A stretch of 64,000 bases of DNA from Amycolatopsis sp. GTDB taxonomy: Bacteria; Actinomycetota; Actinomycetes; Mycobacteriales; Pseudonocardiaceae. The position numbers were made by a program, and so were the translations under genes. The notes beneath the pieces were generated by a model, which saw only the letters and a program-made list of their open reading frames with translations, searched no databases and was not told the origin of the DNA. Numbering within the stretch: the first letter of the stretch is position 1; the number at the start of each line of letters is the position of its first letter. Positions 1 to 8,700 of this stretch are shown piece after piece. Location of the stretch: NCBI RefSeq assembly GCF_025464955.1, contig NZ_JAODNM010000057.1:1-64000 (forward strand), read 5' to 3'.

Positions 1-442
1 GGGCGAGGCCGACGAGGATCTTCTCCGCTTGTTCGCGGTCGTGGTCGGACACGGTGGCGGGGATCTTGCCCAGGATCGAGGTGATGGCGTCGATCTGAGC
101 GTTCCCGATCACCCCTTCCCGCGCGGCATCCGCAGTCGCGGGCGCCAGGGGTGGGGTCGAGGTGCCAGTGAAATCACACCCCGGGTGCAGCGCGTCGGAC
201 CGTTTGACGCGGGCGAGGGCGTCGGTGGTGGAGACGTGGACGGTGTCGCGGATCAGCGCGGGCAGGGTGCCGTAGCCGGTGGTGTCACGGACTCCGCGGC
301 GCTTGATCTCGGCGAGGATCCGGCCTTGTTCGGCTTCCGCGCGGCGTCGGTTTTCCTCGAGGTTGATGTATTCGGTCACGAGCACGGACCCGTCGACACG
401 CCACCATTCGGTGGGTCTTGTGGAGGTGTCGGTGCTGGTCAC
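1..442 (-). CDS. DUF222/13E12-type HNH endonuclease family protein, N-terminal part
   Basis: The reverse strand is open from a GTG at 442 to the window edge (147 residues seen). A GAGG lies just upstream of the GTG. The reading contains TEYINLEENRRRAEAEQGRI, then a segment with VHVSTTDALARVKRSD and a later AAREGVIGNAQIDAI. This pattern is typical of the DUF222 (13E12 repeat) domain that precedes an HNH nuclease domain in many actinobacterial proteins. The HNH part would lie left of the window and cannot be seen. These proteins are often multicopy and their cellular role is mostly unknown. Family assignment is from remembered domain patterns. Confidence 0.75.
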   Translation of the reverse strand, partial: MTSTDTSTRPTEWWRVDGSVLVTEYINLEENRRRAEAEQGRILAEIKRRGVRDTTGYGTLPALIRDTVHVSTTDALARVKRSDALHPGCDFTGTSTPPLAPATADAAREGVIGNAQIDAITSILGKIPATVSDHDREQAEKILVGLA

Positions 443-1374
443 GCCTCTATGATACCGCGATTAGAACAAGGGTTCGGGACACTTTGGGGTGGTCTTGGGC
501 TGTCGCGAGACCGCACACTCACTGCGTTTGCGTCACTGTGTGGAACCACGGCAGGGGAATGTGGGTGACGCGCAATGCCTGGAACCTAAGGGTGTCGGTG
601 GTTGGTCGGTTGGCGTGGTGAGTCCAGCTTTACTACAGCAAGGACCCGGGGCGAGTGGTGCACGCGCAAGGGGGTCCGAGGGTCTGTCGCGTCATGTCGG
701 GGTGACTGGCGAGGCTGGTGTCGCGTTGTGACGTGTCGTGAAGGCCACCTTCATGGCGTAAGGCGTACTCAACTAGGCCTTGACGACCTCTCTGCTCTGC
801 CGAGAGTGCCTTCGGGAGTCCCAGCAGTCACATCGCCATCACCGGCGCCATCTGCACGGCGTGACTGGTTTTCAGTTCCGCTACCAGCACCCATTCGCCC
901 CGGTCCTCGCTGCCGTAAACAGGACCTGCCGCACCAGCCGGCCTTCCCAGTTCCAGGAATGTGGGTGGCGCGCGGGCCGGGGTGCTGAGGACGGTCGCGG
1001 ACGACGGCAAGAGGCCGATCGTGGTGTGGTGCCCGGAGGTGGAGAGCGCAGCGGTTGCCACACGTAGTACGGAACTCTGGTGGCCTTGAGATGGCATGCG
1101 CGCCCCGTGCCCGGAACGGCGGAAGGTTCTGCGAGAATCTGCGTTGTGCGTCACACTGGGTGCGTGACCAGCACAGTTTGGCGCCGGACGTTCTCCCTTA
1201 TGAGTGAATGGGCAAAGGATCTGCCCGTTCACTCACGCCTGGCGATTTATGCTGGGAGACAACGTGATCGAGCATGCGAAACTGGTTGTTGACCACGTGG
1301 TAACGTGCTGCGGGGTACTTAGTTAACGAAACTACCCTTCGGGGCTAGGGCTTCAGGGAAAGTAGTGCTCAGGC
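443..1374. other. 930-bp gap without a convincing gene
   Basis: No reading frame here shows actinomycete codon bias or a recognisable protein. The open frames are short, overlap one another and lack ribosome-binding sites. The stretch holds a strong hairpin at 1201-1235 (listed separately), a small TGAAGG/CCTTCA inverted repeat at 739-753, and an E-box-like CCACGTGG at 1293-1300. It separates the DUF222 gene, which points left, from the ESX-associated operon, so it probably holds promoters for both. Confidence 0.5.
1201..1235. terminator. Strong hairpin, 14-bp arms with one G-U pair, 7-nt loop
   Basis: TGAGTGAATGGGCA at 1201-1214 pairs with TGCCCGTTCACTCA at 1222-1235; the single mismatch becomes a G-U wobble in RNA. 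No T-run follows, so this could be an attenuator, a protein-binding palindrome or a dispersed intergenic repeat rather than an intrinsic terminator. Confidence 0.45.
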
Positions 1375-2253
1375 ATGGCGGAGAGGTTCGATTTCTCGCT
1401 GGGTACTGTCGAGGCAAGTGTCGTCGGCCGGGCACTTGGCGTCGACATCCGGCAGTTCCCGTTGCGCATTGGCAACGTCACGGTCGACCCGGTGCGGTTC
1501 GCCCACGTCGCCGCCAAGGTGTTCGAGGCGCTGGAACTGCAAAGACTGTCCATCGCGGGTGAGCTGCACCCGTCCGTGAGGATGGCGTTCGAGCTGCTGC
1601 GGGAGCGCCGGGTTTCGGTTTCGATCAACGGCATCGACGGTCTCGGCGGCGACATAGCGGTCCTCGTGGTCACCGACGGTGCCCAGGCTCTCGGAATCAC
1701 CCAGGCCCATCGCGAAGACGTACTGCAGTTCGCGCTGTTCGCCGACGAAGACCTGGTCGACGTCCTCTCCGGAGTGTTGCCCGCCGCGGAAGCGGCCACG
1801 ACGGGCGCGCACACGGTCGAGGACAGGCCGCGGGCCGCCACCGTCTCGGCAATGACAGCGCGGCGGCAGGCCGAGGCCGAGCTGGACGACGAGGAGACCG
1901 ACGCGTTCGGCAACATCGAACTGCGCGCGGTGGTCCAGGCCAGGCCCCCGTCCGAGCGGTCGAGGTCCGCCCGGGTCCGTGCGGCGAGGCCGCAGTCGGA
2001 GGACAGCGCGGAGGTGCTGGAGCGGGTCCTGTCCGGCAGGCGCATGGGCGGCGGCCACGTCATCGCCACCGGCTACGGGCGGCGTGGCGAGATCCTCACC
2101 GCGAACCCGCTGAGCTGGCTGGACACCGAGTACGGCCGGTACCTGGTGTGGACCGACACCGACGACTCGGGCACCGTGTCCGCGCGCTACGAGCCGGCCG
2201 GCCGGCTCGACGTCGGGCGCGCGATCCTCAACTCTATTTCGAGCATCTACTGA
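1375..2253 (+). CDS. ESX secretion-associated EspG-family protein
   Basis: A 292-residue protein starting MAERFDFSLGTVEASVVGRA. The N-terminal part and the later GGHVIATGYGRRGE and DTEYGRYLVWTDTDDSGTV segments fit the EspG family. In mycobacteria EspG proteins are cytosolic chaperones that bind PE/PPE effectors before type VII (ESX) secretion. Actinomycete homologues usually sit beside WXG100- and PPE-like genes, as here. It begins an apparent co-directional run up to 10544. No EccC-type ATPase or other ESX core gene is present in the window, so the secretion machine must lie elsewhere. Assignment is from family pattern. Confidence 0.8.
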   Translation: MAERFDFSLGTVEASVVGRALGVDIRQFPLRIGNVTVDPVRFAHVAAKVFEALELQRLSIAGELHPSVRMAFELLRERRVSVSINGIDGLGGDIAVLVVTDGAQALGITQAHREDVLQFALFADEDLVDVLSGVLPAAEAATTGAHTVEDRPRAATVSAMTARRQAEAELDDEETDAFGNIELRAVVQARPPSERSRSARVRAARPQSEDSAEVLERVLSGRRMGGGHVIATGYGRRGEILTANPLSWLDTEYGRYLVWTDTDDSGTVSARYEPAGRLDVGRAILNSISSIY

Positions 2254-2318
2254 ACCAGACAGGCTGAGGCGCGTCTTCCTCAGCGGCGGACCGGCCGAGC
2301 AGACCCAGGAGGAACCCC

Positions 2319-2747
2319 ATGAGTGACGAGGCCAAGGCTGCGGCCACACGGGTGGCCGCAAATACGGCGATCGCGGAGGCTCGCGTCGGGTTGAGCGGGG
2401 TCAGGCTGAAAGAGATGGCGGTCTCGGGGAGCTTCGCCGTCGACGACTCCACCGGCAATCGCATGATCCAGTCGCTCGAAGGCGTCATAGACAGCCTCAC
2501 CGCCCGCTGGGCCACGCTCGCGAAGGTCGGGCAGACACCGCCGATGAGCACGACCAGCACCGCGCAGTGGGTGTCCGGGCACATGGTCAACACCGCGACC
2601 GACGACCGAGGCCTGCTGACCCAGCTGCAGCAGGCCCGCGACGAGTTCCCGACCTACATCGAAGCGATCAAGCTGGCGAAACAGAACTACCGGGACACCG
2701 AGGACACCTCGGAACAGCGGCTCAGGACCATTCACCCGGAAACCTGA
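2319..2747 (+). CDS. Small helical protein of the ESX-associated locus
   Basis: A 142-residue, mostly helical protein with MSDEAKAAATRVAANTAIAE at its start. AGGAGGAACCCC lies directly upstream of the ATG, a clear ribosome-binding site. No signal peptide or membrane segment is visible. Size and composition resemble the small secreted helical proteins found next to PPE-like genes, but no WxG motif is evident. Its place between the EspG-like and PPE-like genes suggests an ESX substrate partner. The family is not recognised with certainty. Confidence 0.65.
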   Translation: MSDEAKAAATRVAANTAIAEARVGLSGVRLKEMAVSGSFAVDDSTGNRMIQSLEGVIDSLTARWATLAKVGQTPPMSTTSTAQWVSGHMVNTATDDRGLLTQLQQARDEFPTYIEAIKLAKQNYRDTEDTSEQRLRTIHPET

Positions 2748-2778
2748 CCCGCCCCGCCGACTGCCAAGGAGACAGCTC

Positions 2779-4683
2779 GTGGCCCCCACTCCCGACCCCC
2801 ATGACCAGTCGCGGGCGGTTTCCGATCCGAGCTCCCCGGACTACGACCCGCACAGCCCGTTCTACGACGTCACCACTGATTCTTCGTCGGCGTACTACGT
2901 CGGTCCGCTGACGACTGGCGCGCAGTCCGGTGACCAGATCCGCGCCGAGGCAGCGGCCGAGGTCGAGCAGCAGCTCGCCGGCAAGACCTGGGCGTCGGAC
3001 GCGGTCCGCCAGTCCACCGAAAACAGCATGACCCAGCAGTTGTACGAGCAGAAGATCGCCGAGGCGCGCAACGGGCTGGACAGCGGTGTCGAACTCCGCT
3101 CGCCCGGCACCCCGCCGACGACGGACTGGTCCGGCGCGTCGCATGAGCAGATGGCGGCGGCGATCAGCCAGAACGCGAATTCGGCGACGGTGGCCGAGTC
3201 GTCGGAGGAGTGGGTGTCGGTCGGTAACGAGCTGACGCAGCACCAGTCGAACCTCGCCGACGCGATCTCGTCGAGCACGGCGAACTGGCAGGGCGCCGGT
3301 GGGGACGCGGCGCGGCAGCACCTGGCGAATGTCGGCAAGTGGCTGGGGCAGACCGCGCAGGGCGCGACGCTCACCGGACGTCAGCAGGAGATCCACTCGC
3401 AGACGTTGAACGAGACGCAGGTGTGGATGCAGGCCAACCCGCCGGTGAAGTTCTCCGTGCAGGACGCGAACGCGCAGCTGCAGACGATCAAGGATCCGGT
3501 CCAGTACGCGGCGCAGGCCGGAGCGGATCAGCAGGTCTACAAGAACCAGCAGGCCGTTCGCGCGCAGGCCGCCCAGGTGATGACCGGCTTCGACCGTACC
3601 GTGGGCTCGGCGATCGCGACCCCCGCGTTCACCGCTCCGCCGAAGCTGCCCGGCTCCGGTGGCAGCAGCCCCACCGGGACACTTTCGCCCCGGCTCAAGG
3701 GCACTCCGATGTCACCCGCCGGCACCCTCAAGCCGTTCAGCGTGGGGACGCCCACCGGGACTGGCGGCCCGAACGGCGGGCCGGGTGGCGTTCCCGGCAG
3801 CCCGAACGGAACCACCGGGGGCCCTGGTGGCACCGGCGGTCCCGGTGGGATCGACCCCTCCGGCGGTCCGGGCGGCTCGCCCTTCGGCGGTCCGGGTGGC
3901 GGCGGTCCGGGTGGCAGTGGCCCGGGTGGTGGCGGTCCGAGTGGCCCCGGGAACATCCCTCCGCTCGACACTGGCCCTGGGTCTTCCGGCAGCCCGTTCG
4001 GCGGCCCCGGTGGCACCGGCGGACCTGGCGACGGGACAAAGATCTCCGGCTTCAACCCGCCGACGATCCCCACCGGTACGGGTCCGGGAACGTCTGGCGG
4101 GCCGTTCACCATGCCGCCGATCCCCGGCGGCGGTCCGAACACCGGTTCGCCGTATACCGGCAATCCGGGCTTCAACCCGCCGCCGATCCCCAACAGCTTT
4201 CCTCCGGGTGGCTCACCTTTCGGCGGCCCTGGCGGAACAGGCACAGGCGGAACAGGCCCCGGTAGCACCGGCAAGATCCCGACCATCGGCAGCACGGGCG
4301 GGATCAACGGTTCGAGCATCGGCAGCCGGCTCGGCGGTGGCGGTGGCGGTGCTGGCGGCGGCGGTCTAGGTGGTGGTGGCTCCACCGGCGGCTCTGGCTC
4401 AGGTTCCAACCTGAGTGGCGGGAACGCGTCCGGCGCGGCCGCGGCGGAAGGCGAAGGGGCAGGCCGTGGGATGGGCGGTGCCGCGGGTGCCGCTGGTGCG
4501 GCCGGCAAGAGCTCTGGCCCCATGGGCGGCGCCGGAGCCGGCGGCAAGGGCGGCAAGGGTGAAGAGGACAAGGAATACAAGTTGGCGGATTACCTCGAGC
4601 CGGAGGACGACTCGATCTTCGCGGCCGATGAGGTCGTCGCCCCGCCGGTGATCGGTGACTGGAAGAACAAGGACTGGAAATGA
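2779..4683 (+). CDS. PPE-like type VII secretion substrate with Gly/Pro-rich tail
   Basis: A 634-residue protein from a GTG start preceded by AAGGAGAC. The N-terminal third is helical and carries SSSTANWQGAGGDAARQHL around residue 168, a WxG-like turn of the kind seen in PPE/WXG100 helical hairpins. Residues of about 295-560 are low-complexity Gly/Pro/Ser repeats, typical of a surface-exposed or wall-spanning linker. The C-terminus is acidic with a final DWKNKDWK. It overlaps the following EspC-like gene by 4 bp, so the two are probably translated together and may form a secreted heterodimer, as PE/PPE pairs do. The long proline-rich reverse-strand frame over the repeats is a compositional shadow. 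Confidence 0.75.
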   Translation: MAPTPDPHDQSRAVSDPSSPDYDPHSPFYDVTTDSSSAYYVGPLTTGAQSGDQIRAEAAAEVEQQLAGKTWASDAVRQSTENSMTQQLYEQKIAEARNGLDSGVELRSPGTPPTTDWSGASHEQMAAAISQNANSATVAESSEEWVSVGNELTQHQSNLADAISSSTANWQGAGGDAARQHLANVGKWLGQTAQGATLTGRQQEIHSQTLNETQVWMQANPPVKFSVQDANAQLQTIKDPVQYAAQAGADQQVYKNQQAVRAQAAQVMTGFDRTVGSAIATPAFTAPPKLPGSGGSSPTGTLSPRLKGTPMSPAGTLKPFSVGTPTGTGGPNGGPGGVPGSPNGTTGGPGGTGGPGGIDPSGGPGGSPFGGPGGGGPGGSGPGGGGPSGPGNIPPLDTGPGSSGSPFGGPGGTGGPGDGTKISGFNPPTIPTGTGPGTSGGPFTMPPIPGGGPNTGSPYTGNPGFNPPPIPNSFPPGGSPFGGPGGTGTGGTGPGSTGKIPTIGSTGGINGSSIGSRLGGGGGGAGGGGLGGGGSTGGSGSGSNLSGGNASGAAAAEGEGAGRGMGGAAGAAGAAGKSSGPMGGAGAGGKGGKGEEDKEYKLADYLEPEDDSIFAADEVVAPPVIGDWKNKDWK

Positions 4684-5096
4684 CGAGTGGCGGCTCTTTC
4701 GAGGTTGTTCCCGAGGACCTGCTCGCGCATGCGAGTCATCTGGCGGGGCTGGTCGACCGGCTGAACACCGCTTCGGCAGCCAGTGTGTCGGCGATGTCCG
4801 ATTCCGCGTACGGCTTGTTGTGTTCGTTCCTGCCGCCGATCATCAACCCGACCGGCGAGCAGGCAGCCGCCACGGTGAAGGCGGCCGGGGAAGCCCTCAG
4901 TACCAGCGCGGACAACGTCCGCAAGGCGGCGACCTCGTACCAGGACAACGAAGACAGCAGCGCGCAACCGTTCTTGCACAGTAGTTCGCAGATGGACGAC
5001 ACCGCCACCGCCACGACGCCGTACAAGCGCAGTGACTCGCCGTCCATGCCACAGCCGAAAAATTTCCGTATCGGTACCACGGTTCAGGAGAAATGA
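4680..5096 (+). CDS. EspC-like type VII secretion target protein
   Basis: A 138-residue protein whose ATG overlaps the PPE-like stop codon (ATGA). The segment SFEVVPEDLLAHASHLAGLV followed by an amphipathic helix is the pattern of the EspC/DUF2580 group of ESX-secreted helical proteins. The C-terminal third is polar and probably disordered. It is likely the small partner of the preceding PPE-like protein. No enzymatic motif is present. Confidence 0.75.
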   Translation: MTSGGSFEVVPEDLLAHASHLAGLVDRLNTASAASVSAMSDSAYGLLCSFLPPIINPTGEQAAATVKAAGEALSTSADNVRKAATSYQDNEDSSAQPFLHSSSQMDDTATATTPYKRSDSPSMPQPKNFRIGTTVQEK

Positions 5097-5099
5097 CTT

Positions 5100-5684
5100 A
5101 TGACGACACCGAGCGGGCTCAGTAGCTTCGCCCGTGACCCGGACGAAGCGCAGCGGCAGATGGACCAGTGGGCACAGGGGTTCGCGGCCAAGGCGGAGCG
5201 TTACCAGGCCGCGCAGGCCCAGACCGAGCAGTTGCGGCTGACTGCCACCAGTACCGGCGGCGCGGTCAAGGTCACCGTCGGCGCCGATGGCGGCGTGACG
5301 AACCTGGAGTTCACCAACAAGGCCAGGTCGATCCCGCTGGAAGAGCTGTCGTCTCAGATCCTTTCGACCATGCGGCGTGCCCAAGCGGGTATCGCGACGC
5401 AGGTCAGCGAAGTGATGACTGAGCAGCTCGGTGACGAGGACCAGGAGACCAGGTCGCTGCTGCTGGACAACCTGCGCACCCGGTTCCCCGAGCAGGACGA
5501 CGAGGGCACGCCCACCGACGACGCGCCGTTCGCGGCTCCGGAAGCCGGCCCACCGTCGACGCCTCCTCCGCCTCCTGCCGCCCCGCCGACGCCGCCGCCC
5601 GCCGCGCGACCTCCGCAGGCACCGCCGCGGCCCCCGAGCCGTCCTGGCGGTCCGGATGAGGACGACGAGAACTCGCCTTGGTGA
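5100..5684 (+). CDS. YbaB/EbfC-family protein with proline-rich tail
   Basis: A 194-residue protein starting 3 bp after the EspC-like stop. Residues of about 20-125 match the YbaB/EbfC fold: a long helix (AEQYQAAQAQTEQ-like), a strand pair with GGAVKVTVGADGGVTNLEF, then a helix with EELSSQILSTMRRAQAG. Classical YbaB is a small DNA-binding nucleoid protein. In ESX-associated loci of Pseudonocardiaceae a YbaB-like protein with a disordered tail recurs beside secreted toxins, where its job is unknown. The last 60 residues are almost entirely Pro, Ala and acidic residues. Confidence 0.75.
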   Translation: MTTPSGLSSFARDPDEAQRQMDQWAQGFAAKAERYQAAQAQTEQLRLTATSTGGAVKVTVGADGGVTNLEFTNKARSIPLEELSSQILSTMRRAQAGIATQVSEVMTEQLGDEDQETRSLLLDNLRTRFPEQDDEGTPTDDAPFAAPEAGPPSTPPPPPAAPPTPPPAARPPQAPPRPPSRPGGPDEDDENSPW

Positions 5685-5765
5685 CGTTCTAGTTCGGTTC
5701 GGAATTCGGCTCAACCTTTCGGCGGACATGTGGATACTGCCCTGTTTCCTTGAGGACGGCTTATT

Positions 5766-8700
5766 TTGAGTAATCCGTTGGTTGCGCCGGTGAAGGATTC
5801 GACGAAGGCGTACTCCGGTATTTCGTTGGCTGAGTCGGCGGCGAGTCTGGCGCAGGGTATCGAGAGTGGTGACTGGGCGTCGATCGCGATGGGTGCGGTC
5901 GGTACTGCGTTGGATGCGTTGACTATTGCGATGGACCCGTTCGGTGCCATTTTGGCTGCTGGTGTCGGGTGGTTGTTGGAGCATGTTGGGCCGTTGAAGG
6001 AGGCGCTGAACGCGCTGACGGGTGATGCTGATCAGATTGCGGCGAATTCCGAGACGTGGAAGAACATCGCGACGGAGTTGGGCAGTGTCGGTGATGATTT
6101 GAAGTCGATGGTGGCTGCGGATACGTCGTCGTGGGTGGGCGATGCGGGGGATGCGTATCGTGCGCAGTCGGCGGATGCGGTGGCGTTGTTGCAGGCGGCG
6201 GCGAAGGGTTGTGAGGGCGCGTCAAGTGGGGTGAAGACTGCTGGTGAGGTGGTCGGCGCGGTTCGGACGTTGGTGCGGGATACGATCGCGCAGCTGGTGG
6301 GGCATTTGATCAGTTGGGCGTTGCAGGTGGTGTTCACGTTGGGGATTGGTTTGGCGTGGGTGGTGCCGGAGGTGATTTCGGCGGTTGCGAAGACGGCGTC
6401 GGACATCGCGAATGTCACTGGGCGTTTGGTGAAGGCGATGAAGGCGTTGATGCCGTTGTTGAAGAAGGCGGGGACGTTGTTCGAGGACGCTGGTAGGGCG
6501 TTGAAGAAGATTAAGCCGGGTGAGGGTGTTCCGGCGGCGAAGCATGGTGATGTGGGCTCGGGGCCGAAGTCGATGGATCCGCCGTCGGGTAAGAAGGGTG
6601 ATTCGACGTCACCGTCGGGCGCGGGTGGCACGCCACCGCCGCTGAAGTCCGACCCTGCGGCACCGCCCAAGACGGACGGTTCCACGACGGCGTCGGGTGA
6701 TCACAGTGGTGGGGCCACTCCGCCACCGTTGAAGGTGGACGGCACCCCGCAACCCAAGTCCGACCGTGGCCTCGGCAACGATTCGACGCACAGTTCCGGT
6801 GCCACCGAGCCGGAACCGCTACGCGACAGTGCCGTCCCCGGCGAGAACCGCTTCTGTGCCTCCGACCCGGTGGACGTCGTGACCGGTGAGATGGTGCTCG
6901 TCCAGCGGGATCTGGACCTGCCAGGGCCGCTCGCGCTGATCCTCGAGCGCACTCATGTGTCCTCGTACCGGGCCGGGCGCGTCTTCGGTATCTCGTGGGC
7001 GTCCACTGTGGACCAGCGGCTCGAGGTCGGCGCGCACGTCTGCTATTACGCCCCGGACGGCATGATCCTGGTCTATCCGCTGCCTTCCGCCGGTAGTCCG
7101 GTCATGCCGCTGGAAGGGCCGCGGTGGCCGCTCGGCCTGGATGGCGGCGGTTACGTCATCGACGCGGTCGCTGCCGGGCAGAGCCTTCGGTTCGCCGCCG
7201 CGTCCGCGGGAAACCCCCGCCGCTTTCCCTTGTCCAGTATCGAAAAGCCCGAGTCCGGGCGGATCGACATCAGCCGCGATGGGGCCGGGGTCCCGACACT
7301 GATGCGGCATTCGAGCGGGGTCAGGGTCGCCTTCTCGAGCGAGTCCGGCCGGGTCACCGGCATCCGGATGGTCGGTCTCGCCGGCGCACCTGACGTCGTC
7401 GTCATGCGCTACGGCTACGACGACGCCGGCAGGCTCACCGAGATCGTCAATTCCTCGGGCGTCGCGGCGCGGTTCGACTATGACGACTTCGGCCGGATCA
7501 CCGGTTGGCAGGACCGCAACGGCACCTGGTACCGCTATATCTACGACCGGGATGGCCGTTGCGTCCGCACGGTGGGCGACCGCGGTTTCTACAACGGTGC
7601 GTTCGCCTACGACCGCGAGCGGCTGATCACCACCCACACCGATTCACTCGGCCACACCACGGAGTACCACTACACCGAGACCAACCAGCTGCTGCGGGAG
7701 GTCGACCCGCTCGGGAACATCACCGAGTTCGAGTGGGACCGCTATGACAGGCTGCTCTCCCGGACGGACCCGCTGGGGCGGATCACCCGCTACGAGTACG
7801 ACGTCAACGGCGTGCTGACCAGCGTCTTCCGGCCCGACGGGCACGAAGTCCTGATCTCCCAAGGCGCTGAGCCGGCGCTCGCGGTGGACGATGGTGAGCG
7901 TTCCTGGCAGCAGGCCTATGACGGCGTGGACCTGCCCGACCCCGCGCGGGCGCAGGTCGGCGTGGCACGCCCGTTGGGCTACCGCGCACTCCGGGGTGGC
8001 GACTCCGTCGACACCGGCACGCCCGAGACCGACTTGTTCGGTCGTACGAACAGGTTGACGGACGCGGCCGGCAGGCAGATCGACCTGGGCTGGACAGTCG
8101 AAGGACACCGTGCGCTCCGGGTCGGTCCGCTCGGTGGGCGCGAGCACTGGCGCTATGACCACGAGGGCAACGAGATCGAGCACGTCGACCAGCTCAGTCA
8201 GCGGCGTGCGGTCGAGTACGGGCCGTTCGGGCTGCCGTTCGCCACAGTGGACCCGACGGGTGCGCGTACGGCGTACGGCTACGACACCGAACTGCGGCTC
8301 ACCTCGGTGACCAACCCGCAGGGCCAAGTGTGGAGCTATGTCTACGATCCCGCCGGGCGGCTGGTCGAAGAGACCGACTTCGACGGCCGGACCTTGCGCT
8401 TCACCTACGACCGCGCCGGTCAGCTCCGGCGCTCGGTCAACGGCGCGGGCGAGGTCACCGAGTACGAGTACGACGCGGTGGGCCAGGTGATCGAGCGCCG
8501 AACGGCATCGGGCACCACCACTTACGCCTACGATCCGCTGGGTCGCCTGGAATCGGCGACCGGGCCGGACGGCACTCTGGTCTGTGAACGCGACGAAGAC
8601 GGGCGCGTGGTCGCCGAGACCGTCAACGGCCGCACGGTCACCTACGCCTATTCGCCGGACGGCAAGCAGAAACGCCGTCGGACGCCGTCCGGAGTGGACA

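Noticed and set aside
828..1232. 134-codon reverse-strand frame in the first gap
   Set aside because: No ribosome-binding site, no codon bias and no recognisable domain; overlaps other equally open frames.
3537..4580. Long reverse-strand frame rich in proline over the PPE-like gene
   Set aside because: It is the mirror of the Gly/Pro-rich repeats on the plus strand, which have an operon context and ribosome-binding site.
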